NCBI GenBank assembly: GCA_937900695.1
Contig: CALCFD010000025.1
Span: forward strand, 1-64,000
DNA: 64,000 bases
Direction of reading: 5' to 3'
From: an uncultured Eubacterium sp.
Lineage (GTDB): Bacteria > Bacillota > Clostridia > Peptostreptococcales > Anaerovoracaceae
In this document: piece after piece, positions 43,101 to 56,860 of the stretch
How the letters are laid out: each line of letters opens with the position of its first letter
Numbering within the stretch: the stretch's first letter is position 1
Notes under the pieces: model-generated
Seen by the model: only the letters and a program-made list of their open reading frames with translations
Databases searched by the model: none
Told to the model about the DNA's origin: nothing
Position numbers and translations under genes: made by a program

Positions 43101-45200
43101 ATGAAATTTGAAGATTACAAAGTGTTTAGAACAGCTATTGGTGGCAAGTTATTAGAACTTGAAATCGGTAAAGTATGTGAAATGGCTAATGGACAGGTAA
43201 TGGTAAGATATGGTGATACAGTTGTAAATGTAACTGCAGTAGCTTCAGCTCAGCCAAGACCTGATATCGATTTTTTCCCTCTAAGCTGTGATTATGAAGA
43301 AAAAATGTATGCTGCTGGTAAAATTCCAGGAGGATTTATTAAAAGAGAAGGAAGACCTAGTGAAAAAGCTATCTTAAATTCTAGACTTATGGATAGACCT
43401 TTAAGACCGTTATTTCCAAAGGGGTTTTATAATGATGTACAAGTCGTAGCAACAGTTATGTCTATGGATCTTGATGCTCCATCAGAAATCGCTGCTATGA
43501 TTGGTTCTTCAGTTGCTTTAGCTATTTCTGATATTCCATGGGATGGTCCTACTGCTTCAGTTTTAGTAGGTATGATCGATGGTGAATTTATCATTAACCC
43601 AGGTCTAGAAGAAAGAGAAAAAAGTGATTTACATTTAGTAGTTTCTGGTACTAAAGATGCTATTATGATGGTTGAAGCAGGAGCTAACGAAATTCCTGAA
43701 GAAGTTATTCTTGATGCTATTATGTTTGCTCATGAAGAAATCAAAGAAATCATCGCATTTATCGATGAGGTTGTAGCTGAAGTTGGCAAACCTAAGATGG
43801 AAATTGAACTTTACAAAGTTCCAGAAGAAATCGAAGCTGATGTAAGAGAATATGCAGAAAGTAAGATGAGGGAAGCTGTACACACTGTTGAAAAGATGGA
43901 AAGACTTGAAAACATGGATGCAGTTGAAATAGAAACTCTAGAACACTTTGCAGAAAAATATCCTGAATCAGAAAAGGATATTTCAAGCGTACTATATGAC
44001 ATTACAAAAGAGCAGGTTAGAAGCTTAATTCTTGATGATGGCATCAGACCAGACAACAGAAAATACGAAGAAATTAGACCTATTTGGGTAGATACAGGTA
44101 TCTTACCTAGAACTCATGGTAGCGGACTATTTAAGAGAGGACAGACTCAGGCATTATCAGTCGCTACTTTAGGCCCTATATCAGAAGGACAGAGAATTGA
44201 TGGTATCTCTGAACAGAGTGAAAAAAGATATATGCATCACTATAACTTCCCTCCTTATTCAGTAGGGGAAGCAAGACCTATGAGAAGTCCAGGCAGAAGA
44301 GAAATCGGACATGGAGCTTTAGCTGAAAGAGCTATACTTCCAGTTTTACCATCTGTTGAAGAGTTCCCATATGCTATCAGAGTAGTATCAGAAATTTTAT
44401 CTTCAAACGGATCAACTTCACAGGCTTCAGTTTGCGGAAGCTGCCTTGCGCTAATGGATGCTGGTGTACCTATTAAGGCTCCAGTAGCGGGTATTGCAAT
44501 GGGCTTAGTAGAAAGAGTTGAAGAAGATGGTTCATCAACAATGGCTATCTTATCAGATATTCAGGGTATGGAAGACTTTTTAGGAGATATGGACTTTAAA
44601 GTTGCAGGTACTGCTAAGGGTGTTACTGCTATACAGATGGACATTAAAGTTCATGGCCTATCAAAGCAGGTATTACAGGATGCATTGAAACAGGCTCATG
44701 ATGGACGTATGCATATTATGAGTGAAATGTTAGCAGAAATTCCTGAGCCAAGAGCTGAACTATCACCATACGCACCAAGAATTATTTCAATGAAGATTGA
44801 TCCTGAAAAAATCAGAGTTATCATCGGACCAGGTGGTAAAACTATCAATGCTATTGTTGAAAAAACAGGTGTTAAGATTGATATTGAGGATGATGGTACA
44901 TTGTTTATCGCAGCTCCAGATATGCAGTCTGCAGAAGCTGGTCTAGCAGAAATTGAACTATTAACAAAGGAAGTTGAAGTTGGTGAAATTTATGAAGGTA
45001 AGGTGACAAGAACAACTACTTTTGGTGCTTTTATTGAAATTTTACCAGGCAAAGAAGGCTTATTACATATTTCTAAGATGGCTAAGCATAGAGTTGATAA
45101 GGTTGAAGATGAAATGAATGTTGGAGATATGGTTAAGGTTAAGGTTACTGAAATCGATAGCCAAGATAGAATCAATCTAACTAGAAAAAATATTGACTAA
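43101..45200 (+). CDS. pnp: Polynucleotide phosphorylase
   Basis: A 699-residue 3'-to-5' phosphorolytic exoribonuclease. Two RNase PH-like halves are visible ([60 protein letters not shown]), followed by KH ([19 protein letters not shown]) and S1 ([20 protein letters not shown]) domains. It degrades mRNA and matures RNAs. GGAGGTAG precedes the ATG. Confidence 0.97.
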   Translation: MKFEDYKVFRTAIGGKLLELEIGKVCEMANGQVMVRYGDTVVNVTAVASAQPRPDIDFFPLSCDYEEKMYAAGKIPGGFIKREGRPSEKAILNSRLMDRPLRPLFPKGFYNDVQVVATVMSMDLDAPSEIAAMIGSSVALAISDIPWDGPTASVLVGMIDGEFIINPGLEEREKSDLHLVVSGTKDAIMMVEAGANEIPEEVILDAIMFAHEEIKEIIAFIDEVVAEVGKPKMEIELYKVPEEIEADVREYAESKMREAVHTVEKMERLENMDAVEIETLEHFAEKYPESEKDISSVLYDITKEQVRSLILDDGIRPDNRKYEEIRPIWVDTGILPRTHGSGLFKRGQTQALSVATLGPISEGQRIDGISEQSEKRYMHHYNFPPYSVGEARPMRSPGRREIGHGALAERAILPVLPSVEEFPYAIRVVSEILSSNGSTSQASVCGSCLALMDAGVPIKAPVAGIAMGLVERVEEDGSSTMAILSDIQGMEDFLGDMDFKVAGTAKGVTAIQMDIKVHGLSKQVLQDALKQAHDGRMHIMSEMLAEIPEPRAELSPYAPRIISMKIDPEKIRVIIGPGGKTINAIVEKTGVKIDIEDDGTLFIAAPDMQSAEAGLAEIELLTKEVEVGEIYEGKVTRTTTFGAFIEILPGKEGLLHISKMAKHRVDKVEDEMNVGDMVKVKVTEIDSQDRINLTRKNID

Positions 45201-45224
45201 CATTTATAATTATTCAAAATTAGT

Positions 45225-45262
45225 AAAAGACTGTAATCGTGTTGAAATTACAGTCTTTTTTA
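45225..45262 (+). terminator. Terminator of pnp
   Basis: AAAAGACTGTAAT (45225-45237) pairs perfectly with ATTACAGTCTTTT (45247-45259), followed by T residues. Confidence 0.9.
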
Positions 45263-45326
45263 TACATTTATTTGCATGCAACAAATATTTTTGTGGAATT
45301 TGTGGTACGATAACAAAAAATACCCC

Positions 45327-45355
45327 TTGACAATTTTAGTTCTTATATTTACAAT
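45327..45355 (+). promoter_or_regulatory. Promoter of the ileS T-box transcript
   Basis: TTGACA (45327-45332), 17 bp, TACAAT (45350-45355): near consensus. Confidence 0.8.
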
Positions 45356-45361
45356 AACAAG

Positions 45362-45573
45362 TGTAAAACAGAAAAGACGTTGAAGGAACCGGTTACTTTG
45401 CTAATATCCTTACAGAGAGACTGCGTAGGTGAGAGGCAGTTGGTGAAAGAAGTAATAGATCAGTCTGGAGTCTACAATTAAATACCAACAAGTGGCATAT
45501 ATTATATTATGCAACAAGGGTGGTACCGCGGTTAGAATAATCGTCCCTAGTCCATTTGGATTAGGGATTTTTT
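45362..45573 (+). promoter_or_regulatory. T-box riboswitch controlling ileS
   Basis: The antiterminator T-box AGGGTGGTACCGCG lies at 45517-45530. Its TGGT (45521-45524) would pair with the 3' end of an uncharged tRNA that has discriminator A. A candidate isoleucine specifier codon ATC lies at 45459-45461 in the Stem I region. The terminator is CCCTAGTCC (45545-45553)/GGATTAGGG (45558-45566) plus T run. Uncharged tRNA-Ile should stabilise the antiterminator and switch on the synthetase. Confidence 0.93.
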
Positions 45574-45601
45574 TATTAAGTAATTATAGGAGAGTGAGTT
45601 T

Positions 45602-48600
45602 ATGTTTAAGAATTTATCTGAAAAGCCGATAGCTGAGCTTCAGCTTGGACAGGCTGATGCTTGGAAAGAGGAAAATTTATTAGAAAAATGCGTTACAACT
45701 AGAGAAGGCCAGCCACAGTTTATCTTTTATGAAGGTCCTCCAACAGCAAACGGACGTCCTGGCATTCACCATGTGATGGCTAGAACACTTAAAGACTCTG
45801 TTTGTAGATATAAAACAATGCAGGGATTTCAGGTGAGAAGAAAAGCAGGATGGGATACACACGGTTTACCTGTTGAAATCGAAGTTGAAAAACAGTTGAA
45901 GATGACAGGTAAGCAGGATATAGAAAAATATGGTATCAAAGAGTTTAATGAAAAATGTAGAGAATCAGTTTTCTCATATGAAAGCTTATGGAGAGAAATG
46001 ACTCATCGTATGGGTTATTTAGTAGATCTTGATAATCCATATATCACTTTAGACAATAACTATATAGAAACTGGTTGGTGGATCTTAAAAGAATTTTTTA
46101 AGAAAGGTATGATTTATGAAGGTCATAAGATTCTTCCATACTGTCCTCGTTGTGGAACTGGTCTTGCTTCTCACGAAGTTGCTCAGGGATATAAAGAAGT
46201 TAAAGTTTTAACTTTAACAGTTAAATTTAAGAAAAAAGATGCTGACAATGAATATTTCTTAGCTTGGACAACTACTCCATGGACACTTGCAGCAAACGTT
46301 GCTTTAACAGTTCATGCAGATGTTGATTACATCAAAGTTAAGATGCTTGATGGAGAAAATGAAGGAAATATCTTCTATCTTGCAAAAGAACTAGCAGGCA
46401 AAGTTTTAGGCGATGCTGAATATGAAATTCTTGAAGAAATGAAGGGGAAGGATTTAGAGTACATGGAATACGAACAGATCATGCCATTTATCAATGTTGA
46501 TAAAAAAGCATTCTTCGTAACTTGTGCTGATTACGTTACTACTGGCGATGGTACAGGTATCGTACATACTGCTCCTGCATTTGGTGAGGACGACTATAAC
46601 ACAGGAAGAAGATACGACTTACCGGTAATCAACCCAGTTGACGAAGACGGTAAATATACTGAAACTCCATGGGTTGGTAGATTTGTAATGGAAGAAGGAT
46701 TAGATGTAGATATCGTTAAGTACTTAGCTCAGGACAACAAGATCTTTGCTAAAGAAAAGATGATTCATAACTATCCACATTGCTGGAGATGCGGAACTCC
46801 TCTTATCTACTATGCTAAGCCAAGCTGGTACATTGAAATGAGCAAGCTAAAAGACGAGCTTGTTGCAAATAACAATACAGTAAACTGGTACCCGGATTTC
46901 GTAGGTGAAAAGAGATTTGGTAACTGGCTTGCTGAAGTAAAAGACTGGGCTATTTCAAGAAATAGATACTGGGGTACTCCAATTCCTATCTGGAGATGCG
47001 AATGCGGACATCTAGAGTGCATCGGTTCTAGAGAAGAATTAATCGAAAAAGCACAGGAAGATATCGATATGAGCGTTGAGCTACACAGACCATTTGTAGA
47101 TGATATTCATCTAACTTGTCCACACTGTGGTAAGCCTATGACAAGAATTCCAGAAGTAATGGACTGCTGGTTTGATAGTGGGGCTATGCCATTTGCTCAG
47201 CAGCACTATCCATTTGAAAATAAAGAAAAGTTTGATGAGCAGATGTTCCCAGCAGATTTCATCTGTGAAGGTATCGACCAGACTAGAGGTTGGTTCTACT
47301 CACTAATGGCTATCTCAACATTCTTAAAGGGTAAGGCTCCTTACAAGAACGTACTTGTAAATGACTTAATCCTTGATAAGACTGGTAAGAAGATGAGTAA
47401 GTCAAAGGGTAATACAGTTGACCCATTTGAATTATTTGATAAATACGGTGCAGACGCTGCTAGATGGTACCTACTATATTCATCACCAGCATGGACACCT
47501 ACTAAGTTTGACGAAGATGGTTTAGTTGAAATCGTTTCTAAGTTCTTTGGAACTATTAAAAACGTATATAACTTCTTTGTACTATATTCAAATCAGGACA
47601 ATATCAATCCTAAGGAATTTGATATTCCTGTAGCTGAAAGACCGGAACTTGATAGATGGATCATTTCAAGATTTAACAGAGTTATAAAAGAAGTAACTGA
47701 ATATATGGATGGATATGACCATATGAGATCAGTTAGAACTATTCAGGACTTTGTAACTGAAGATCTTTCAAACTGGTATATCAGAAGAGCTAGAAGAAGA
47801 TTCTGGGGCGAAGAGCTAACAGAGGATAAGAAGGCAGTATACAAGACTACATATGAAGTACTTGTAGGCGTAGCAGAACTTATGGCACCATTTGCACCAT
47901 TCCTAGCTGACGAAATCTATATTAACTTAACTGACGAAGAATCAGTACATCTAGGATACTATCCTAAGGCTGATGAAAGCTTAATCGATGAAAAATCAGA
48001 AGAAAGAATGGATATAGTTAGAACTTTAGTTGGTCTTGGTAGAGGAACTAGAGAAAAGGAAAAGATTAAGGTTAGACAGCCATTAAAGAGCGTTCTTGTT
48101 GATGGTAAGTATGAAGCTTTAATCAGCGACTTAACTCCATTAATCGAAGAAGAGCTTAATATTAAGGAAGTTCATTTCGAAAAGGATTTAGGAGAATACA
48201 TGAACTACCAGCTAAAACCTAACTTTAAGGTTGCAGGTCCAGTTCTAGGTAAAAACATCAAGGAATTTGGAGCTTTATTAGCTAAGGCAGATCCTACAGA
48301 ATATGTTGGAATGGGTACTGTTAAGGTTACACTTGGCGGCGAAGAATTCGATATTACAAGTGATATGATTGATGTTAAGATTACTGCTAAAGAAGGTTTT
48401 GCAGTTGCAATGGAAAACAACGTATTTACTATCTTAGATACTAACCTAAATCAGGAGCTACTTGATGAAGGTATTGCAAGAGAAATCGTATCTAAAGTTC
48501 AGCAGCTAAGAAAGCAGCATGATTTTGAAATGATGGATAATATCGCTATCACTTTAGAATGCGACGATGAAGTTAAGGCGGCAGTTGAAAAGCATAAAGA

Positions 48601-48706
48601 ATACATTATGAGCGAAACATTAGCAGTTACATTAGAAGCTGGTATTGTAGCAGATAAGCTAGATATCAACGGACATGAAACTGGTATCAATGTAGTTAAA
48701 AAATAA
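45602..48706 (+). CDS. ileS: Isoleucyl-tRNA synthetase (long, type 2-like)
   Basis: A 1034-residue class I synthetase. The HIGH-type motif appears as PGIHHVMARTLKD, the KMSKS loop as KKMSKSKGNTVDPF, and the editing domain includes TTTPWTLAANVAL. The length and the C-terminal extension with IAREIVSKVQQLRK fit the type 2 (eukaryote-like) IleRS rather than the ~920-residue zinc-tailed type 1. Type 2 enzymes are typically tolerant to mupirocin. Expression is governed by the T-box leader upstream. Confidence 0.95.
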   Translation: MFKNLSEKPIAELQLGQADAWKEENLLEKCVTTREGQPQFIFYEGPPTANGRPGIHHVMARTLKDSVCRYKTMQGFQVRRKAGWDTHGLPVEIEVEKQLKMTGKQDIEKYGIKEFNEKCRESVFSYESLWREMTHRMGYLVDLDNPYITLDNNYIETGWWILKEFFKKGMIYEGHKILPYCPRCGTGLASHEVAQGYKEVKVLTLTVKFKKKDADNEYFLAWTTTPWTLAANVALTVHADVDYIKVKMLDGENEGNIFYLAKELAGKVLGDAEYEILEEMKGKDLEYMEYEQIMPFINVDKKAFFVTCADYVTTGDGTGIVHTAPAFGEDDYNTGRRYDLPVINPVDEDGKYTETPWVGRFVMEEGLDVDIVKYLAQDNKIFAKEKMIHNYPHCWRCGTPLIYYAKPSWYIEMSKLKDELVANNNTVNWYPDFVGEKRFGNWLAEVKDWAISRNRYWGTPIPIWRCECGHLECIGSREELIEKAQEDIDMSVELHRPFVDDIHLTCPHCGKPMTRIPEVMDCWFDSGAMPFAQQHYPFENKEKFDEQMFPADFICEGIDQTRGWFYSLMAISTFLKGKAPYKNVLVNDLILDKTGKKMSKSKGNTVDPFELFDKYGADAARWYLLYSSPAWTPTKFDEDGLVEIVSKFFGTIKNVYNFFVLYSNQDNINPKEFDIPVAERPELDRWIISRFNRVIKEVTEYMDGYDHMRSVRTIQDFVTEDLSNWYIRRARRRFWGEELTEDKKAVYKTTYEVLVGVAELMAPFAPFLADEIYINLTDEESVHLGYYPKADESLIDEKSEERMDIVRTLVGLGRGTREKEKIKVRQPLKSVLVDGKYEALISDLTPLIEEELNIKEVHFEKDLGEYMNYQLKPNFKVAGPVLGKNIKEFGALLAKADPTEYVGMGTVKVTLGGEEFDITSDMIDVKITAKEGFAVAMENNVFTILDTNLNQELLDEGIAREIVSKVQQLRKQHDFEMMDNIAITLECDDEVKAAVEKHKEYIMSETLAVTLEAGIVADKLDINGHETGINVVKK

Positions 48707-48724
48707 TTTATAATTATTATTGTT

Positions 48725-48758
48725 AAATCCTCTCTGCAATTTGTAGAGAGGATTTTTG
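48725..48758 (+). terminator. Terminator of ileS
   Basis: AAATCCTCTCT (48725-48735) pairs with AGAGAGGATTT (48745-48755), followed by TTGT. Confidence 0.88.
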
Positions 48759-48792
48759 TATATAAAAAAGTTTTTCGAAAATATAAATAAAT

Positions 48793-48801
48793 TGTTATAA
48801 T
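48793..48801 (+). promoter_or_regulatory. Extended -10 promoter of the V-ATPase operon
   Basis: TG (48793-48794), one base, then TATAAT (48796-48801). The -35 region is poor. The leader to the first gene is about 100 nt. Confidence 0.5.
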
Positions 48802-48907
48802 TTGCTCTTTATGGGGTAAAAACAGATGTGAATGAATATTGTATATGTTAATATGAAACTACAAATGGATATTATTTTTTTCTAATATGAGGAAGGTGAT
48901 TAAATAA

Positions 48908-49216
48908 ATGGTTCAAGAAATGATAAAAAAAGTTCAGGATGCTGAAAAGCAAGCTTCTGAGATTATATCAGAAGCCGAAAAAAACAGCGTTTCTTCAATT
49001 GATGAGGCAAATGTAAGAGCAGTAGAAATAAAGCAGGATGCTAAAAAATTAGCTTTTAATGAAAGAGAAGAAATACTAGCTAAATTGCGTCACGAATATG
49101 AAGAAAAAGAAGGAACTGTAAATAAACAAATTGAAGAAGAAATTGCAGCTATTATAAATGAAGCAAAAGCAAATGAAGCAAAAGCAATAGAAGCTGTAAT
49201 ATCTAGTTTTTATTAA
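48908..49216 (+). CDS. V-type ATP synthase subunit G/H-like (peripheral stalk)
   Basis: A 102-residue, almost entirely helical protein rich in Glu, Lys and Ala (KKVQDAEKQASEIISEAEKN), typical of the peripheral stalk G/AhaH subunit that pairs with subunit E. It is the first gene of the operon G-I-K-E-C-F-A-B-D. GAGGAAGGTGATT precedes the ATG. Low-complexity sequence makes the family call rest mainly on position. Confidence 0.82.
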   Translation: MVQEMIKKVQDAEKQASEIISEAEKNSVSSIDEANVRAVEIKQDAKKLAFNEREEILAKLRHEYEEKEGTVNKQIEEEIAAIINEAKANEAKAIEAVISSFY

Positions 49217-49251
49217 TTAAAATAAGGCACAATTAAGAAAGGAGGTAGCTT

Positions 49252-51740
<2,489 letters not shown>

Positions 51741-51777
51741 TTTAAGAAGAAATTATAGAAATGAAAAGGAGAGCATC

Positions 51778-52371
51778 ATGAGAGGAATTGAAAAAATTGT
51801 AGATCAGATCCTTGAAGAAGCAAATGATAAGAAAGCAGCAATAGAAAACGATGCTAAAAATATTGTTAGCCAAATAGAAGCAAAAGCAAAGGAAGAAGCT
51901 ATAAAAATAAAAGAGGAAATAGATAAAGGTTCAATACAAGAAGCTAAGAACTATGAAAATCTTGCCATTCTTGCAGCTGAACAAAAGAAAAGAAGAGCAG
52001 TTTTAGAGACTAAACAAAAGCTAATAGGTGAAATTTTAGAAAAATCATATGAAACATTGCTTGGTCTTGAAGATATAAAATATTTTGATTTAATAAACAA
52101 AATGATTGAAAAGTATGCTTTAGATAAGGAAGGTAAAATTGTTTTTGGCAAAAAAGATTTGGATCGACTTCCAGAAAACTATCAAAAAACACTAGATATA
52201 ATTGCTAATGCAAAAGGTGGTAGCCTAATTATTTCTCAGGAAGCTGGCAAATTTAATGGCGGTTTTATACTGATATATGGCGGCATTGAAGAAAATTGTA
52301 CTTTTAAAGCTTTAATGGAATCTGATAAGGAAGATTTACAGGATATTGTTCATGAAAAGCTGTTTGGCTAA
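51778..52371 (+). CDS. ntpE: V-type ATPase subunit E
   Basis: A 197-residue peripheral stalk subunit. The N-terminal ~100 residues are a long helix (VSQIEAKAKEEAIKIKEEID), followed by a globular C-terminal domain ending in FNGGFILIYGGIEENCTF. It pairs with the G/H-like subunit to hold the catalytic head. In operon order between K and C. Confidence 0.92.
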   Translation: MRGIEKIVDQILEEANDKKAAIENDAKNIVSQIEAKAKEEAIKIKEEIDKGSIQEAKNYENLAILAAEQKKRRAVLETKQKLIGEILEKSYETLLGLEDIKYFDLINKMIEKYALDKEGKIVFGKKDLDRLPENYQKTLDIIANAKGGSLIISQEAGKFNGGFILIYGGIEENCTFKALMESDKEDLQDIVHEKLFG

Positions 52372-52396
52372 GTTAAGGCCATGAAAGGAGCGTTAG

Positions 52397-53368
52397 ATGT
52401 CTAAACAAGACTATACATACGCGGTTGCACGCATTAGAGCTCTTGAAAATTCATTGCTAAATCAAGAAGATATCAATCAGCTTTTATCTTGCCCAACTGA
52501 GGACGATGCAGTAGAATTGCTTATGTCTAAAGGATGGGGCGATGGGCATGAAGCTAAAGATGGAGAAACTATTTTAGTATACGAGCTTGATAAAACTTGG
52601 GATACTGTTAGAGAAATGGTTAAAGATATGTCTGTTTTAGATGTACTTTCATATAGAGATTTACATCATAATTTAAAAGCAGCTATGAAAAGGGTTGTAT
52701 CAGATACTACAGCTCCAGAAGTCTATATACACAATTCATTTTATACAGATGAAGAGCTTTTAGAAATAGTTAGAGACAAGGCTTGGTATAGACTTCCAGA
52801 TTTCTTAGCAGGACCTGCGCAAGAAGCATATGAGACACTACTTAAAACTGGTGATGGACAGTTACTTGATACTATGATGGATAAGATTTGTCTAGAGTCA
52901 ATTAAAAGAGCTGGTGAACGTGGTGATCATGAAATAATAGAGCAATATGCAGAAGTTACAGTAGCAGTAACAGATATAAAAATAGCAGTGCGTGGACAAA
53001 GAACCGCAAAAAATGCAGAATTTATGAAAATGGCTATGGCTGAGTGTGACACTATTAGTGTTGATCAATTGATAAAAGCAGCTATGACTAATGAAGAGGC
53101 CATTATTGAATATTTAGAAACAACAGATTATAGGGGAGGGGCAGAGGCTCTAAAATCATCATTATCGCAGTTTGAATGTTGGTGCGATAATAGAATACTT
53201 GAGCTTATTAAACCTCAACTTAGAAATCCGTTTTCACTTGGCCCAATATTTGCATATATTTATGCTAGAGAAATTGAGATCAGATCTGTAAGAAATATTC
53301 TTATGGGTAAAAGAAGTGAGTTACCGGTTGAGGACATTAGAGAAAGGGTAAGGGATACATATGTATAA
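52397..53368 (+). CDS. ntpC: V-type ATPase subunit C
   Basis: A 323-residue helical socket subunit that links the central stalk to the rotor ring. Landmarks are DYTYAVARIRALENSLL at the N-terminus and NPFSLGPIFAYIYAREIEIR-RNI near the C-terminus. GAAAGGAGCG precedes the ATG. It overlaps ntpF by 8 bp. Confidence 0.94.
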   Translation: MSKQDYTYAVARIRALENSLLNQEDINQLLSCPTEDDAVELLMSKGWGDGHEAKDGETILVYELDKTWDTVREMVKDMSVLDVLSYRDLHHNLKAAMKRVVSDTTAPEVYIHNSFYTDEELLEIVRDKAWYRLPDFLAGPAQEAYETLLKTGDGQLLDTMMDKICLESIKRAGERGDHEIIEQYAEVTVAVTDIKIAVRGQRTAKNAEFMKMAMAECDTISVDQLIKAAMTNEEAIIEYLETTDYRGGAEALKSSLSQFECWCDNRILELIKPQLRNPFSLGPIFAYIYAREIEIRSVRNILMGKRSELPVEDIRERVRDTYV

Positions 53369-53681
53369 AATTGCAGTAATTGGCGATTACGAAAGTATAT
53401 ATGGCTTTTCGGCGCTGGGACTGGAAACTTATCCCACATCTTTACCGGAAGTAGCTAAAAAAACTTTAAAGGAATTAGTCGAAAATAACTACGGCATCAT
53501 CTATATAACAGAGGTGCTAGCTGAAAACTTGACTAAGGAAATAGAACAGTTAAAAACACAAGTTTTACCAGCTGTAATAGTAATTCCAGGAACGTATGGT
53601 AATACGGGAATGGGTGTAGATGGTGTTAAAAAGTCTGTAGAGCAGGCTGTAGGATCTGACATTTTATTTGGAGAAGATTAA
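53361..53681 (+). CDS. ntpF: V-type ATPase subunit F
   Basis: A 106-residue central stalk subunit: KIAVIGDYESIYGFSALGLE, YGIIYITE and PAVIVIPG. It binds the D subunit in the rotor. Translationally coupled to ntpC by overlap. Confidence 0.94.
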   Translation: MYKIAVIGDYESIYGFSALGLETYPTSLPEVAKKTLKELVENNYGIIYITEVLAENLTKEIEQLKTQVLPAVIVIPGTYGNTGMGVDGVKKSVEQAVGSDILFGED

Positions 53682-53710
53682 CAAAGTTAGAAAGCAGGTG
53701 ATTTGCTAAA

Positions 53711-55480
53711 ATGAGTAAAGGAACTATTAAAAAAGTCGCAGGTCCCTTGGTTATAGCAAGTGGTATGAGAGATGCTAATATGTACGATGTTGTACGCGTA
53801 AGTAACCAGCGATTAATAGGTGAAATAATAGAAATGCATGGAGATGAAGCCTCAATTCAGGTTTATGAAGAAACTGCTGGATTAGGACCAGGAGAACCAG
53901 TAGAATCAACAGATATGCCACTTTCTGTAGAACTAGGACCAGGACTTATCTCAAGTATATATGATGGTATTCAAAGACCACTTGATGAAATTATTAAAGT
54001 ATCAGGAGGTAATTCATTAAAACGTGGAGTTGAAGTACCATCATTAAATGAAGAAAAATTGTGGAAGTTTGAACCTGTAGCAAAGGTTGGAGATAAAGTT
54101 TTAGCAGGTGATGTACTAGGGACAGTTCAAGAGACAATAGTAGTACAGCAAAAAATAATGGTACCACCAAATGTTTCAGGTATAGTAAAAGAAATTAAAG
54201 AAGGCGAATTTACTATTAGAGATACAGTAGTAGTACTTGAAACAGAAGATGGAGATAAAGAACTTACTATGGTTCAGTATTGGCCAGTTAGATCAGGTAG
54301 ACCTTATCAGCGTAAGCTTGCACCATCAAAACCATTAGTTACAGGTCAGAGAGTGGTAGATACATTTTTCCCTATTGCTAAGGGTGGTGTAGCTGCAGTA
54401 CCAGGACCATTTGGATCAGGTAAAACAGTTATTCAGCATCAGTTAGCAAAATGGGCAGAAGCAGATATTGTAGTATATATAGGATGTGGAGAACGTGGAA
54501 ATGAAATGACAGACGTTCTTAATGAATTTCCAGAACTTAAAGACCCTAAGACTGGAGAATCTCTAATGGAGAGAACTGTGCTTATTGCCAATACATCAGA
54601 TATGCCTGTAGCTGCTAGAGAAGCTTCTATTTATACTGGTATCACAATAGCAGAATACTTTAGAGATATGGGATATTCAGTAGCCCTAATGGCTGACTCT
54701 ACATCAAGATGGGCTGAGGCTCTTAGAGAAATGTCAGGTCGTTTGGAGGAAATGCCAGGTGAAGAAGGATATCCAGCATACTTAGGTTCAAGACTTGCAC
54801 AGTTTTATGAAAGGGCTGGACATGTAATTTCGCTAGGTAGTGAAGGAAGAGAAGGTGCCCTTTCAGTAATTGGCGCAGTATCGCCTCCGGGTGGCGATAT
54901 TTCAGAACCAGTATCTCAGGCTACATTACGTATTGTAAAAGTATTTTGGGGATTAGACAGTAACTTAGCATATAAGAGACATTTTCCCGCGATTAATTGG
55001 CTAACAAGTTATTCGTTATACTTAGCTGATATGGAAAAATGGTTTAACAGTGAGGTTGCAGAAGACTGGATGGATAAGCGTCAGGAGATGATGACACTAC
55101 TTCAAGAAGAAGCAGAGCTTGAAGAAATTGTTAAGATGGTAGGTATGGATGCTCTATCAGCATCAGATCGACTAAAGATGGAAGCTGCAAGATCGATTAG
55201 AGAAGACTTTTTACACCAAAATTCATTTCATGATATTGATACATATACTTCACTTAAAAAGCAGTATATGATGATGAATTTAGTACTTGCATTTTATGAT
55301 AAAGCTTCTAAGGCTTTGGCAGATGGTGCACATATCAATAATATAATCATGATGCCAGTAAGAGAAGCAATTGGTAGATTTAAGTATGTACACGAAGATG
55401 AACTAGATGAAAATTATGTTCAGATAAAGGAGCAGCTTGACGAAGAAGTAAAAGAAGCTACAGGAAAGGAGGACTTCTAA
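53711..55480 (+). CDS. ntpA: V-type ATPase catalytic subunit A
   Basis: A 589-residue catalytic subunit. The P-loop [17 protein letters not shown], the catalytic Glu region GERGNEM, and [19 protein letters not shown] [20 protein letters not shown] are visible, along with the ~90-residue insert typical of A subunits. It hydrolyses or makes ATP in the soluble head. The next gene starts directly after its stop codon. Confidence 0.97.
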   Translation: MSKGTIKKVAGPLVIASGMRDANMYDVVRVSNQRLIGEIIEMHGDEASIQVYEETAGLGPGEPVESTDMPLSVELGPGLISSIYDGIQRPLDEIIKVSGGNSLKRGVEVPSLNEEKLWKFEPVAKVGDKVLAGDVLGTVQETIVVQQKIMVPPNVSGIVKEIKEGEFTIRDTVVVLETEDGDKELTMVQYWPVRSGRPYQRKLAPSKPLVTGQRVVDTFFPIAKGGVAAVPGPFGSGKTVIQHQLAKWAEADIVVYIGCGERGNEMTDVLNEFPELKDPKTGESLMERTVLIANTSDMPVAAREASIYTGITIAEYFRDMGYSVALMADSTSRWAEALREMSGRLEEMPGEEGYPAYLGSRLAQFYERAGHVISLGSEGREGALSVIGAVSPPGGDISEPVSQATLRIVKVFWGLDSNLAYKRHFPAINWLTSYSLYLADMEKWFNSEVAEDWMDKRQEMMTLLQEEAELEEIVKMVGMDALSASDRLKMEAARSIREDFLHQNSFHDIDTYTSLKKQYMMMNLVLAFYDKASKALADGAHINNIIMMPVREAIGRFKYVHEDELDENYVQIKEQLDEEVKEATGKEDF

Positions 55481-56851
55481 ATGCCAAAAGAGTATAGAAC
55501 AATAAAAGAAGTTGCAGGTCCTTTGATGCTTGTAGAAAATGTTGAAAATGTTACTTATGACGAGCTAGGAGAAATAGAGCTTGTAGATGGACAGGTACGT
55601 AGATGTAAGGTCTTAGAAGTAAATGGAACTAATGCACTAGTGCAGCTATTTGACGCATCAACAGGAATCAACTTATCAAATAGTAAGGTTAGATTTTTAG
55701 GAAAGAGCATGGAACTTGGTGTTAGTGAAGATATGCTAGGTAGAGTGTTTAATGGTTTAGGTATGCCTATTGATGACGGTCCTGAAATTTTACCTGAAAA
55801 GAGACTAAATATAAATGGTACACCTATGAATCCTGCAGGAAGAAAATATCCAGAAGAATTTATTCAGACAGGTGTATCTGCAATCGATGGTTTAAATACG
55901 CTTGTAAGAGGTCAAAAGCTACCTATATTTTCAGCTTCAGGTCTACCGCATGCAAACTTAGCAGCTCAGATTGCAAAACAGGCAAAAGTGCTTGGTAAAG
56001 ATGAAAACTTTGCGGTAGTATTTGCAGCTATTGGTATAACTTTTGAAGAAGCTAACTTCTTTGTTGAAAGCTTTAAGGAAACTGGCGCATTGGATAGAAC
56101 AGTATTATTTACAAACTTAGCTAATGACCCAGCTATTGAGCGTATTGCTACACCAAGAATGGCTCTTACTTGTGCAGAGTATCTTGCTTTTGAAAAAGAT
56201 ATGCATGTTTTAGTGATCTTAACAGACATTACAAACTACGCAGATGCTTTAAGAGAAGTATCTGCTGCACGTAAGGAGGTACCTGGTAGAAGAGGATATC
56301 CTGGATACATGTATACTGACCTTGCTACTTTATATGAAAGAGCAGGAAGACAGATTGGAAAAGAGGGAAGTATCACAATGATACCTATCTTATCAATGCC
56401 AGAAGATGATAAAACACATCCAATTCCTGACCTTACTGGATATATTACAGAAGGACAGATTATTTTAAGTAGAGATTTATATAGAAAGGGCATTAAGCCA
56501 CCTATTGATGTGTTACCATCATTATCTAGACTTAAAGATAAGGGAATTGGTGAAGGAAAGACGAGAGCAGATCACAGTAATACTATGAACCAGTTATTTG
56601 CTGCTTATGCAAGAGGTAAGGATGCTAAGGAGCTTATGGTAATTTTAGGTGAAGCTGCTTTAACAGAAATTGACTTAATATATGCAAAATTTGCAGAGGC
56701 ATTTGAACAAGAATATGTATCACAGGGCTATGATAAGGATAGATCAATTGAAGAAACTTTGGATATTGGTTGGAAATTATTATCTATACTTCCAAGAAGT
56801 GAGTTAAAACGTATTGATGATGAATACTTAGATAAATATTATGGAAAGTAG
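55481..56851 (+). CDS. ntpB: V-type ATPase subunit B
   Basis: A 456-residue non-catalytic head subunit. It has the B-type nucleotide-site sequence [15 protein letters not shown] in place of a Walker A, and [21 protein letters not shown] and [19 protein letters not shown]. It alternates with A subunits in the head. GGAGGACTTCTAA links it to ntpA. Confidence 0.97.
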   Translation: MPKEYRTIKEVAGPLMLVENVENVTYDELGEIELVDGQVRRCKVLEVNGTNALVQLFDASTGINLSNSKVRFLGKSMELGVSEDMLGRVFNGLGMPIDDGPEILPEKRLNINGTPMNPAGRKYPEEFIQTGVSAIDGLNTLVRGQKLPIFSASGLPHANLAAQIAKQAKVLGKDENFAVVFAAIGITFEEANFFVESFKETGALDRTVLFTNLANDPAIERIATPRMALTCAEYLAFEKDMHVLVILTDITNYADALREVSAARKEVPGRRGYPGYMYTDLATLYERAGRQIGKEGSITMIPILSMPEDDKTHPIPDLTGYITEGQIILSRDLYRKGIKPPIDVLPSLSRLKDKGIGEGKTRADHSNTMNQLFAAYARGKDAKELMVILGEAALTEIDLIYAKFAEAFEQEYVSQGYDKDRSIEETLDIGWKLLSILPRSELKRIDDEYLDKYYGK

Positions 56852-56860
56852 GTGAGATAA